DNA from: Polyangiaceae bacterium
Lineage (GTDB): Bacteria; Myxococcota_A; Polyangia; Polyangiales; Polyangiaceae
Reading direction: 5' to 3'
Assembly (NCBI GenBank): GCA_029261965.1
Contig: JAJDAH010000066.1
Span: 1-40,811, forward strand
Length of the DNA stretch: 40,811 nt
A model generated the notes under the pieces. That model saw only the letters and a list, made by a program, of their open reading frames with translations, was not told the origin of the DNA and ran no database searches. Shown piece after piece: positions 14,692 to 22,399 of the stretch; the stretch's first letter is position 1; each line of letters begins with the position of its first letter. Position numbers and translations under genes: made by a program.

Positions 14692-16818
14692 ATGAATCGC
14701 TATCTCGCCATTCTCGCCGGTTCGAGCTTTTTTGCGTGCACTGCGGCCCAGCCGCCGCCTGCGGCGCCCGCTGCGCCTGTGACCGAGAACAAGCAGAAGA
14801 CGGTCGAAACGACCCTCGCCTCGGCCGGTCTCGATGGGGCAGCCCTCGACCGCGGCGTGGACCCTTGCACGGACTTCTATCAATTCGCGTGCGGCGGCTG
14901 GCTCCAGAAGACCGAGATCCCCAGCGACAAGTCCCGCTGGATGCGGAGCTTCAACGAAATCCACAAGTCGAACGAAGAGGAGCTTCGCCGCATCCTGGAC
15001 GAATCGACGAAGGGCACGGCGAAGGACCCGGCGTCGAAAAAGATCGGTGCTTTCCACAAGGCCTGCATGGACGAAGCCGGCATCGAAAAAGCCGGGGTGG
15101 CGCCGCTCGAACCGTTGCTCGAGTTGGTCAAGAAGGTTCGAGACCCGAAGACCCTGTCCGCGGCGGTCACCGAGCTCCACAAACACTCGATTTGGCCCAT
15201 CTTCGACGTCGACGACGCCCAGGACTTCAAAGACGCGACGAAGGTCATCGCGATGCTCGATCAGAACGGTCTCGGGCTGCCGGATCGTGACTACTACGAG
15301 ACCGGCGACCAAGACCTCGACAAGAAAAAGCCCGCCGAGCTCAGCGACGACGACAAGGCGCAAATCGAGAAATCGAAAAAGATTCGGGACCAATACGTCG
15401 CTCACGTCGAGCGCATGATGAAACTCGCGGGCCTTCCCGAATGGCAGGCCAAGATCGCGGCGAGCGACGTGATGAAAGTCGAGACGGCGCTCGCGAAGAT
15501 CAGCCGCACTCGAGTCGAGCGGCGTGACCCGCACAAGCTCTACAACAAGATCGACCGAGAGGGCGTCGAGAAGGCCGCGCCGCACTTCGCGTGGTCGCGG
15601 TACTTCGAGGGGCTCGGCATCGGGTCGATTCGTGACATCAACGTCACAAACGTCGCCTACTTCGAGGGCATCGACGGCCTGATGGGGAGCTTCAAGCCTC
15701 TCCAGTGGCAATACTACCTGTCTTGGCACGTCGTTCGGGCGATGGCGCCGAGCTTGAGCAAGGCTTTCGTCGACGAGGCCTTCGCGATGAAGAAGGTGCT
15801 CACGGGGCAGCCCGAGCAGCGACCTCGCTGGAAGCGCTGTGTGGAAGCAGCGGACGACGCGCTCGGCGAGCTCGTGGCCCAGCCGTACATTTCGACCAAG
15901 TTCGCTGGTGAGAGCAAGGCCGCGGCGGAAAAGATGGTCAAGGAGATCGGGAACGCGTTCTCCGTCGAAGTGCGCAAGCTCGACTGGATGGACAAGGAAA
16001 CTCAAGACCGCGCGATCGCGAAGCTCACGGCAATGGAGTACCTCATCGGCTATCCCGAGAAATGGAAGAGCTACGACTGGGAGGTCGATCCGGCGTACGC
16101 GACCAACGTTCTCCGATCGAGGGCGTTCGAGCTACAGCGAGCGCTGAAGAAGATCGGCAAGCCCGTCGATCGAAAGGAGTGGTTCATGAGCCCTCCGACC
16201 GTGAACGCCTACTATCACCCGCTGATGAACCACATGGTTTTCCCCGCGGGCATCTTGCAGCCACCTTTCTACAGCGTGAAGGCGGCCATCCCCGTCAACC
16301 TCGGTGCGATGGGCATGGTGGTCGGTCACGAGATCACGCATGGGTTCGACGACCAGGGCTCGAAATTCGACAAGGACGGCAACTTGAAGGACTGGTGGGG
16401 AGACGCCGTCCGGCCCAAGTTCGATGCCAAGACGAAATGCGTCGATGACCTCTATTCGTCCTTCGAGCCACTGCCCGGCCTCAAGGTCAACGGCAAGCTG
16501 ACCCTGGGTGAGAACATCGCCGACCTCGGAGGCATCAAGCTGGCGTTCGCCGCGTATCGCGCCATGCAGAAGGATGCTCCCGAAGTCGCTGTAGCCGAGG
16601 GGTTCACGGAGGATCAGCAGTTTTTTCTCGGCACCGCCCAGGCGTGGTGCGGCAAGTACCGTGACGAAGCATTGACGATGCGGGTCAAAACCGATCCCCA
16701 TTCCCCGCCGCAGTATCGAGTCAACGGCCCCTTGTCGAACCTGACCGAGTTCGCTGAGGCGTTTTCTTGCGCCGAAGGCACGCCGATGAGCCCGAAAAAC
16801 AAGTGCGACGTGTGGTGA
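14692..16818 (+). CDS. M13-family zinc metallopeptidase lipoprotein (PepO/neprilysin type)
   Basis: 708 residues. ATG 14692 has GGAGGG 7 bases upstream. The signal peptide ends in SSFFAC (lipidated Cys16), so the enzyme is probably anchored outside the cytoplasm. M13 hallmarks: the N-terminal DPCTDFYQFACGGW (57-70); substrate-binding NAYY (505-508); zinc motif HEITH (His546, Glu547, His550); third ligand Glu607 and Asp611 in ENIADLGG; and the C-terminal HSPPQYRVNGPLSN stretch close to CDVW. M13 enzymes cleave oligopeptides at hydrophobic residues; length and all catalytic residues are normal. It is divergent from the membrane-anchored sigma factor gene (178 bases between starts) and convergent with the Gly-rich lipoprotein gene. 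Confidence 0.96.
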   Translation: MNRYLAILAGSSFFACTAAQPPPAAPAAPVTENKQKTVETTLASAGLDGAALDRGVDPCTDFYQFACGGWLQKTEIPSDKSRWMRSFNEIHKSNEEELRRILDESTKGTAKDPASKKIGAFHKACMDEAGIEKAGVAPLEPLLELVKKVRDPKTLSAAVTELHKHSIWPIFDVDDAQDFKDATKVIAMLDQNGLGLPDRDYYETGDQDLDKKKPAELSDDDKAQIEKSKKIRDQYVAHVERMMKLAGLPEWQAKIAASDVMKVETALAKISRTRVERRDPHKLYNKIDREGVEKAAPHFAWSRYFEGLGIGSIRDINVTNVAYFEGIDGLMGSFKPLQWQYYLSWHVVRAMAPSLSKAFVDEAFAMKKVLTGQPEQRPRWKRCVEAADDALGELVAQPYISTKFAGESKAAAEKMVKEIGNAFSVEVRKLDWMDKETQDRAIAKLTAMEYLIGYPEKWKSYDWEVDPAYATNVLRSRAFELQRALKKIGKPVDRKEWFMSPPTVNAYYHPLMNHMVFPAGILQPPFYSVKAAIPVNLGAMGMVVGHEITHGFDDQGSKFDKDGNLKDWWGDAVRPKFDAKTKCVDDLYSSFEPLPGLKVNGKLTLGENIADLGGIKLAFAAYRAMQKDAPEVAVAEGFTEDQQFFLGTAQAWCGKYRDEALTMRVKTDPHSPPQYRVNGPLSNLTEFAEAFSCAEGTPMSPKNKCDVW

Positions 16819-16980
16819 CCCCGCTCCGGTAGGGTGCTCAGGTTGTTTCAGGTGTCCTGGCACCGCCGAGCGGATATGTCGGCCGCAGGGGCCTTGGGTA
16901 ACGACGTCGTCGTATATCCGAACGGGACGTTCTCGCTGTCTCGTTTTTCGATGAAGAGGACTAGTCTCCTGGATCTGGAT

Positions 16981-17010
16981 TCGGCGGGCCCTCGGGGGCG
17001 AGGCCGCCGA
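16981..17010. terminator. Strong hairpin between convergent genes
   Basis: TCGGCGG pairs with CCGCCGA and CCTCG with CGAGG: 12 base pairs in all, with a 2-base bulge and a GGGG loop. It lies directly after the stop of the minus-strand Gly/Cys-rich lipoprotein and about 160 bases after the plus-strand peptidase stop. There is no T-tract on either side, so it may stop transcription inefficiently or act with Rho. Confidence 0.45.
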
Positions 17011-17012
17011 GT

Positions 17013-17789
17013 CTAGCAGCTCGTTGCGTCGCAGTTGCCGGTGCAGGTGGCCGTGCCGCCGTCGGCGCAGGTGATCGTGCAGGGCGTAGTACCGCCACAA
17101 GTCACGCTGCACGTCGTGCCCGGTTCTTCGCACGCCAGTGTGCATCCGCCCCCCGAGCAGTTCAGGTTGCAAGTCGCGGCTTCGTCGCAAGCCACGTCGC
17201 ATCCGCCGCCCTCGCAGTCGAAACCACAAGTCGCCGCGGTATCGCATTCGAGCATGCAGCTACCCGCGGCGCACCCCGCTGTGCAAGCGCCACCTGCGCA
17301 ACCCACGTCGCTGCACGTGGGGGGGTCATTGCACTGACAACTACCCGTGCAGGCACCGCTCGCGCCTCCGGAGCCGGCGGCACCGCTCGCGCCCGCCGCG
17401 CCTCCTGCACTCATGCCACCGGTTCCGGCCCCAGCGCCACCGCCAGTTCCAGCTCCCGCGCTTCCACCGGTTCCAGCTCCGCCGGCGCCGCCGGTTGCAG
17501 CACCTCCGGTGCCCGCGCCACCGGTGCCCACGCCTCCCGTTCCCGCGGCACCGGTTCCTCCAGTGCCCGCGCCTCCCGTGCCACCGGTTGAAGATCCCGC
17601 GGATCCGCCGGTCGAGCCCGTCGAGCCCCCCGTCGCGGCGCCCCCGGCGGCGGAGCCCGCAGTCCCGTCCGAGCTTCCGTCGCTGGTCGACGAGCTCCCG
17701 CACCCGGGGGTCATCGCCGAGGCGCAAATCATCAACAAAGCCGCACCACCAACGCCCACGAACCTCAAATTGCCACTGCTGCGTTTCAT
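17013..17789 (-). CDS. Gly/Thr/Ala-repeat lipoprotein with Cys-rich C-terminal domain
   Basis: 258 residues from ATG 17789 (MKRSSGN); an upstream ATG at 17822 would add 11 residues and spoil the signal peptide. Hydrophobic signal ending in TPGC (Cys30), then about 130 residues of degenerate GGAGTGGAG-like repeats acting as a flexible linker. The last 100 residues contain about 25 cysteines in short repeats (CxxxCxxxxxxC), with elements such as CDTAATCGFDCEGGGCDVACDE repeated three times. The Cys domain resembles secreted disulfide-rich domains of Myxococcota; its function is unknown. The Gly/Thr linker is common in Polyangia lipoproteins. Probably surface-exposed. Confidence 0.8.
   Translation of the reverse strand: MKRSSGNLRFVGVGGAALLMICASAMTPGCGSSSTSDGSSDGTAGSAAGGAATGGSTGSTGGSAGSSTGGTGGAGTGGTGAAGTGGVGTGGAGTGGAATGGAGGAGTGGSAGAGTGGGAGAGTGGMSAGGAAGASGAAGSGGASGACTGSCQCNDPPTCSDVGCAGGACTAGCAAGSCMLECDTAATCGFDCEGGGCDVACDEAATCNLNCSGGGCTLACEEPGTTCSVTCGGTTPCTITCADGGTATCTGNCDATSC
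17390..17660. repeat. Degenerate short GC-rich tandem repeats within the lipoprotein linker
   Basis: Repeated GCACCGGTTCC/GCGCCACCGGT-like units of 9-18 bases encode the Gly/Thr/Ala linker of the overlapping minus-strand lipoprotein. Unit edges drift, which is typical of slippage-generated low-complexity coding DNA. Not an independent element. Confidence 0.6.
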
Positions 17790-17920
17790 TTTACCCACCG
17801 TCCCTGATGTATGCCGTCCCACCGTGGAGTGCCGGCAGGCTTGGGTGACGGCTCACAATTCGGCGCCACCGGCCGGCCGCGCCGCGATGGGGGCTCGAGG
17901 TCACTCGCCTCCGGGGGTAG

Positions 17921-19129
17921 CTACTTGGGCACGACGATCGTTCGACAGCCGAAGAGCACGTCCACCTTGGCATTCAGGTCCGACTGAATGTTGGCGCACG
18001 TTTGTGGGCAAACCTGCACTTTGGTGGGAGCGGCTTCGTTGTCGTAGTACCAGCCGCCTTCTTGCACGACCGCGCAGTCGAGGCCGGAATCGCCGACTTT
18101 CTTCAGCTCGGTGAGCACGCCAGCGCCCGACGTCACGTTCACGTTGACGAGATCCGGCGCGAAGGTTTCCCCCGGCGGGGTCGGCGGGATCTCCCATTCG
18201 CAGTCGAGTGTCGTGCTGTCGGTGATCGTCGTGGCGAGGTTGGTGAAAACGTTGCTCCAACCGGCGACGTCCGACAGATCCGCCCACGTGCCGCCGGTCA
18301 TGTCGGCGAGCATCTTGTAGGCGGTGCCACTCGGCATTCGGAGGATGCCGAAGAACTTCCACGAGTCGAAGTACGTCTGGTCGAGCATGCCGAGACGGTT
18401 CATGAACGCGTCGACCGCAGTCTGGTAGTTGTGGGTGTCGTCCGCCGTGTCGTCGGTGACGGCTCCGAAATACTTCACCGAGTTCGGTCGAATGACGTCC
18501 TTGTAGTACGGGAAGGCTCCGGTCAACCGACCGAGGGCGTTGTGGCTGCCGACCCAGCAGTTGTCCGGGCACGCCGTGAGGTAGGTGTACTGCGGGGCGT
18601 TCGACGTGCACCCGGGCCCGCCGACTGGCGGCTGCACGCAAACCCGTCCGCCCTCGGCGATCATGACGATGCGCACGTCGATGCCTGCGCTCGTCACGGT
18701 GTTGGCCATGTCGTTCATTCGCTGGTTCACGGTGTTGATGACGCCGCCCATGCTCGGCGATCCATCAACCGCCCAGATGATGTCGACGGGACGAACCGTG
18801 TTCTCGGCTTGTTGAGCGAGGCCGAAGCACTCGCCACCGTCGGCGAGGGGGTTGCCACCAGTTCCCGAGTCGGTACCGATCGCGCCGCCACCGACTCCGC
18901 CGCCAGCGCCGCCGACAGAGGGACCGCCGCCGAGCGAGCCACCAGCACCGATGACGGTGCCGCCGGTTCCCATCATCGTGCCACCGCCGCCCCCGAAGCC
19001 ACCGAACGCACGGTTGCCGCCGCCGGCGCTCGAGCAAGCGCTGATTGCCGCTGCAGCGACGATGGCGCTGAGCACCGTCACGCCGAGGCCGGTGTTGCTT
19101 CGTTTCGCGGAGGCTGTGACGTAGTTCAT
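17921..19129 (-). CDS. von Willebrand factor A-domain lipoprotein
   Basis: 402 residues. ATG 19129 has an AGGAAC Shine-Dalgarno about 6 bases upstream; longer in-frame codons lack a signal peptide. Lipobox AISAC (Cys32), then a Gly-rich linker (35-95). The vWA domain begins near 112: VDIIWAVDGSPSMGG contains the metal-site signature DxSxS (Asp122, Ser124, Ser126), followed by NTVNQRMNDMANTV, IVMIAEGG and FGAVTDDTADDTHNYQTAV (the MIDAS Asp region). Cysteines in GPGC, ACPDNC and CPQTC suggest disulfides. vWA domains bind protein ligands through a divalent metal. Likely an outer-membrane or surface lipoprotein. The gap of 131 bases to the Gly/Cys-rich gene downstream suggests separate transcripts. 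Confidence 0.88.
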   Translation of the reverse strand: MNYVTASAKRSNTGLGVTVLSAIVAAAAISACSSAGGGNRAFGGFGGGGGTMMGTGGTVIGAGGSLGGGPSVGGAGGGVGGGAIGTDSGTGGNPLADGGECFGLAQQAENTVRPVDIIWAVDGSPSMGGVINTVNQRMNDMANTVTSAGIDVRIVMIAEGGRVCVQPPVGGPGCTSNAPQYTYLTACPDNCWVGSHNALGRLTGAFPYYKDVIRPNSVKYFGAVTDDTADDTHNYQTAVDAFMNRLGMLDQTYFDSWKFFGILRMPSGTAYKMLADMTGGTWADLSDVAGWSNVFTNLATTITDSTTLDCEWEIPPTPPGETFAPDLVNVNVTSGAGVLTELKKVGDSGLDCAVVQEGGWYYDNEAAPTKVQVCPQTCANIQSDLNAKVDVLFGCRTIVVPK

Positions 19130-19198
19130 GGGACCGTTCCTCGTTTTTCTCGCGACCGCATTGGCCGAGCATCGCAAAAACCTACAGATCTGCATGTC

Positions 19199-19216
19199 AC
19201 CTGCAGTCCTGCAGGT
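19199..19216. promoter_or_regulatory. Perfect inverted repeat, candidate operator upstream of the vWA lipoprotein gene
   Basis: ACCTGCAG, TC, CTGCAGGT: an 8-bp perfect inverted repeat with a 2-base centre, 70 bases upstream of the vWA start. The size and symmetry suit a dimeric repressor or activator site. No regulator gene is adjacent. Confidence 0.35.
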
Positions 19217-19323
19217 CAAAGTGCAAGCAGTTGTAATTCAATGGGTTTTCGGCGCTGCTTCAAGATTGCGGCTCCGGTGGCAAGTGCCCGCTCACCAACC
19301 ACTGGATTGTTTCGCGCGGACTG

Positions 19324-19347
19324 AAAAACGCCCGGATCTGCCGGGCG
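19324..19347 (-). terminator. Intrinsic terminator-like hairpin reading leftward
   Basis: On the minus strand CGCCCGG, 5-base loop, CCGGGCG is followed by TTTTT: a 7-bp GC stem plus T-tract. It lies in a 352-base stretch without genes (19130-19481). No intact minus-strand gene precedes it, so it may be a relic of a lost gene or stop antisense transcription from the right. Confidence 0.5.
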
Positions 19348-19391
19348 AGCCTGCGCGGACAAAGTCACACGGACTCCTGGCAGGGTGCCGA

Positions 19392-19424
19392 CGAAGGCCG
19401 CCGACTACACGGCGGCGGCCTTCG
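19392..19424. other. Long perfect hairpin (12-bp stem) in a gene-poor stretch
   Basis: CGAAGGCCGCCG and CGGCGGCCTTCG are perfect reverse complements around a 9-base loop. No T-tract follows on either strand. It sits between the leftward terminator and the decayed mutase fragment. The rest of 19130-19481 holds only the inverted repeat at 19199 and nothing else recognisable. Confidence 0.5.
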
Positions 19425-19481
19425 ACGTGAACTACCCTTCGGGTTCCTCAGCCACGCGCGAGACCATCGTGCAGCCGCTCG

Positions 19482-19727
19482 GTGGCGCGCGCCAGCTCGA
19501 CGGTGAGCCACATGGCGGTGTTCGAGGACTTGATGGCTGGTCTCCAGAAATCCGGAGCCGACGACGTGCTCGTGCTCGGCGGAGGAGTCATTCCCGACGA
19601 CGACGCCGCCGAGCTCGGCAAGCTCGGGGTCGAGTCGGTTTTTGGACCAGGTACCGGTCCGGACGAAGTCATCGCGCTCGCCACTGAGAAGCTCGACGCG
19701 CGAAAGAAGGAGCAACGAACGACATGA
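19482..19727 (+). pseudogene. C-terminal fragment of a cobalamin-dependent acyl-CoA mutase (B12-binding domain)
   Basis: About 80 residues match the end of the B12-binding domain of methylmalonyl-CoA or isobutyryl-CoA mutase: VSHMAVFEDLMAGLQKSGAD, VLVLGGGVIPDDDAAELGKL, GVESVFGPGTGPDEVI. The first half of the domain with the cobalamin-ligand His (DxHxxG) and the whole catalytic barrel are absent. The GTG at 19482 is merely the first start codon in frame. Its stop overlaps the start of the dehydrogenase remnant (ATGA), so the two were once a coupled operon for branched or short acyl-CoA metabolism. A functional small B12-binding protein is unlikely without the His motif. Confidence 0.8.
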
Positions 19728-20102
19728 AAAAAATCGCCATTCTCGGGGGAGGCGGCCTCATGGGGTCACGGGCTCGCGCTCGCTTTTCTGCAGGGCACCG
19801 AGTGCGAGGTCACGATCAATCCCCGAAGTCGTCGAGCCCAAGAGGGAAGTTTTGCGAAGGGCCGAAGAGCTGGCGAACCCCGGCGCCGTGCTCGCGACGG
19901 GAACATCCGGCATCATGATCTCCGAGCTGTCGGGGCAGCTGCAAGATCCCGGTCGCCTCGTCGGTACACATTGGTTCTATCCCGCCAACGTGATGCCGCT
20001 GGTCGAAGTGGCGAGGAGTGAAATCACGGATGACGACGCGGTCGAGCAAACGATCGCGTTGCTGCGGCTCATCGGCAATAAGCCGGTCGTCGTGAAGGGT
20101 GA
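19724..20102 (+). pseudogene. Decayed 3-hydroxyacyl-CoA dehydrogenase gene
   Basis: It begins normally with MKKIAILGGGGLMG (NAD-binding Rossmann loop), but then needs a one-base shift at GGGG (about 19760) to continue as HGLALAFLQGTECEVTI. A second break near 19818, with loss of the next roughly 45-60 residues, leads into a third frame reading IPEVVEPKREVLRRAEELAN, VLATGTSGIMISEL, GTHWFYPANVMPLVEV and KPVVVKG. These are the family's IPE..., NTSS-like and HFFNP-like motifs. The C-terminal dimerisation domain is missing; homology stops where the convergent outer-membrane protein gene ends at 20103. The first shift alone could be a sequencing error in a G run, but the internal deletion and 3' truncation could not. 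Confidence 0.85.
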
Positions 20103-20798
20103 TCAGAAAGTCGCTGTCGCGGCTATCTTGAACATCGGCCCGCGCAGGCTCAGCGAGCCGAGCTCGAGCGGTGCCACCCGTTCTGGACCGAACGGATCGG
20201 TGGACCTGAGCATGAGCTCGGCGTCCCCAGCCCAGCCGTAGCCGGCCTCGCCGGACAACCAGAACCGCGGCGCGTGCGAGCGTGCGCTGTCTTTGCTCAC
20301 GATCGCGTAGGCGATGCCCAGAGCGCCATCTGCCGCCGGTACCCACTGCCCGCGTTCGAGCTGGGTACGGGTCGCGCCGTCGTCCAGCGTCGTCTGGGCG
20401 CGCAAGGCGCCCGGCGACGCGCGGACGAAAGCATAGAGACGCGGGAGCAAATGGTACCGGAGCTCTGGGCCGGCCGTCAGGCGGTGAACGCCGAGCTTGG
20501 TTTCCTCGCCACGGAGATCGCTCTGGCGCGCGCCAAAGTCGTAGAACCCGACGATGGCGAGGGACAACGGTCCATCCGCCACGACCGTTCGGCCGACGCC
20601 GAGGCTCAGCTGAACGAGCTGGTCGCTGTCTGCGAAGGGGTCCAGTCCGCCATCGCTGACGTAGGCCGTGCGCACTCCTACCTGGGTGTTCCAGAACGAT
20701 TGATGCGTGCCGAGTGGTTTCGCGGCGTGTCCGGCGCTCCCGTAGAGTGCCGATGCAAGGAACACGGCAACAGGAGCTGAAACGAGTCGAGTTTTCAT
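20103..20798 (-). CDS. Predicted outer-membrane beta-barrel protein
   Basis: 231 residues. ATG 20798 has GGGAGGA 5-6 bases upstream and overlaps the stop of the upstream lipoprotein gene (ATGA). Signal peptide MKTRLVSAPVAVFLASALYG with cleavage near GHAA. The mature protein has alternating hydrophobic/polar strands (NTQVGVRTAYVSDGG, LSLAIVGFYDFGAR, PELRYHLLPRLYAFVRASPG, FWLSGEAGYGWAG) and ends in a C-terminal Phe (KIAATATF), the outer-membrane barrel signature. It is the last gene of the propeller lipoprotein operon and may be the membrane partner of those lipoproteins; this is inference from operon position. No specific family recognised. Confidence 0.78.
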   Translation of the reverse strand: MKTRLVSAPVAVFLASALYGSAGHAAKPLGTHQSFWNTQVGVRTAYVSDGGLDPFADSDQLVQLSLGVGRTVVADGPLSLAIVGFYDFGARQSDLRGEETKLGVHRLTAGPELRYHLLPRLYAFVRASPGALRAQTTLDDGATRTQLERGQWVPAADGALGIAYAIVSKDSARSHAPRFWLSGEAGYGWAGDAELMLRSTDPFGPERVAPLELGSLSLRGPMFKIAATATF

Positions 20799-22399
20799 CG
20801 CAATCCTCCCAGCAGAAAGCCGGTGTGAAACTTCGTGAATGCGGTGTCGGGCGCCTCGGCATCCATCACGGTGGCGGCTGTCGACCCCGCATTGTGAACG
20901 GCGATCACCGAACGTCCTCCGCCTATGCGTTCGATGTCGAACACGTCCAGCACTTCTCGTTCGATGACGAGCGACGTCGGGTGGAGAGTTTCGAGGTTCA
21001 CGCTGCCGAGCTTCGGGCTGCCCGGCCGATAGGCCCACGCCCTGAGCCCGTCCGGCGAAACTCGGACGTCGAATCCGACCTCGCCGGGCGTCTCCATCGG
21101 AAACGTCGTGCGCTCGTTCAGGTCGAGCACGAAGAACTGCTGCACGCCGCTGCCCTGCAGGATCTTGCGACGCGCGGTGCTCTCGGGGCCCGGCACGTTC
21201 TTGACGTTGGTGATCCGAACGTCCGTATCGAAGCCCTCGACGCTCCGGAACGGCGTGCCGGTCGTCCTGCCCAGCGACCAGAACGCGATCCCGTCACCCG
21301 CGTTTCCGAACCAAAGAAGAGCCACGTCTCCTTCGTCCGGGGGAGCAGCGACGTCGTCGGTGACCCGAGCGATCCGGGCATAGGCGCCGGGCAGATTCAC
21401 GACATCGGTGACCCCGGTTCGGGGGTCGATGAGCGCGGCGATGCGATTGTTGGGTACGAGCGCGGCGAGTCTCAATCCGCCGTCGGTGGCGACGAAGTCG
21501 ATCGCCGACGGGATCCCGACGACGTCGTTTTCGTTGACGGTGAGCTTGAACGGTCGGTCGGTTTCGTCCTCTGGAGGCGGGCCGAGCTCGAGTAGGACCA
21601 CGTTGGGGTCGTTCTCTAGACGGATGGCGATCCTCGCGTCGCTCGGATCCGCCGGATCTCCGTCGTGGAACGCGATTTCGGCTGGTTTTGCGGTTTGTCC
21701 CGATGCTGTCTTTGGCAGTACGACCGTGATGGGATCTCGCTCGAGGGTCTGCAGATCCACCAGATGCACGTCGCGGTCGGTTTCGACGACGAGCATGCGG
21801 CGCGGCGCGCCATTCGGCACGACGAGCTCGCTCGTGAACGTCAGGCGCTGAGGTCGGCCTCCGAAGCTGCGAATCGTTTTGGTGAGCGGAACGAAGCCGG
21901 GTTCGTCGATCTTGATGAGGATGAGCTCGTTCGGGTTCACGACGACCCCGCCGGCGTCGAAAACCACGACCCATTCGCCCTCGGGATCGACCGCGAGACC
22001 GCCGAGGGGGTCGTCCAGCTCGTAGGTCCGCACCAGCTCGGGCTCGGTGCTCCCGCCGAGAACCATCAGGCTGGGGAGCTCGTCGTCGGGGTTGCGGCGC
22101 GGCTGAATCCCATTGGAGAGTACGAATAGACGTGTTTGGTCATGCGATTGCGCCGTCGCCACGACGTTTTTGCCCACGTCGAACGCGACCGAGTCCAGGC
22201 CAAGATTGTCCGTCGCCGTGAGCATCACCACTCGGTCTAGATTCTCGTCGACGAGCGCGACCGATCCGGTGAGGCCGACCGCCGTCGTGACCTCTCCTAT
22301 CGGGGCGTCGAAGGACTCGGGGCGCCCGCCGCAGGCGAAGGCGAGCAGGCTAGCCGTGCCAAGCACGGCCGCGTCGCGTTTTGTTTTTCTTCGTTTCAT
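20795..22399 (-). CDS. Beta-propeller-like lipoprotein (third in the operon)
   Basis: 534 residues. The ATG at 22399 overlaps the previous stop by one base (TGATG). Lipobox SLLAFAC (Cys23). The rest is a series of four-stranded repeats of WD40/YVTN-like character: GSVALVDENLDRVVML, LFVLSNGIQPRR, GGLAVDPEGEWVVVFD, MLVVETDRDVHLVDLQTL, LAALVPNNRIAALIDPRTG, GFDVRVSPDGLRAWAYRPG. It is more diverged than the two upstream paralogues and lacks their Gly-rich linker and NPESG motif. Likely a surface or periplasmic binding scaffold; no catalytic residues seen. The overlap with the outer-membrane protein gene suggests they work together. Confidence 0.8.
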   Translation of the reverse strand: MKRRKTKRDAAVLGTASLLAFACGGRPESFDAPIGEVTTAVGLTGSVALVDENLDRVVMLTATDNLGLDSVAFDVGKNVVATAQSHDQTRLFVLSNGIQPRRNPDDELPSLMVLGGSTEPELVRTYELDDPLGGLAVDPEGEWVVVFDAGGVVVNPNELILIKIDEPGFVPLTKTIRSFGGRPQRLTFTSELVVPNGAPRRMLVVETDRDVHLVDLQTLERDPITVVLPKTASGQTAKPAEIAFHDGDPADPSDARIAIRLENDPNVVLLELGPPPEDETDRPFKLTVNENDVVGIPSAIDFVATDGGLRLAALVPNNRIAALIDPRTGVTDVVNLPGAYARIARVTDDVAAPPDEGDVALLWFGNAGDGIAFWSLGRTTGTPFRSVEGFDTDVRITNVKNVPGPESTARRKILQGSGVQQFFVLDLNERTTFPMETPGEVGFDVRVSPDGLRAWAYRPGSPKLGSVNLETLHPTSLVIEREVLDVFDIERIGGGRSVIAVHNAGSTAATVMDAEAPDTAFTKFHTGFLLGGLR

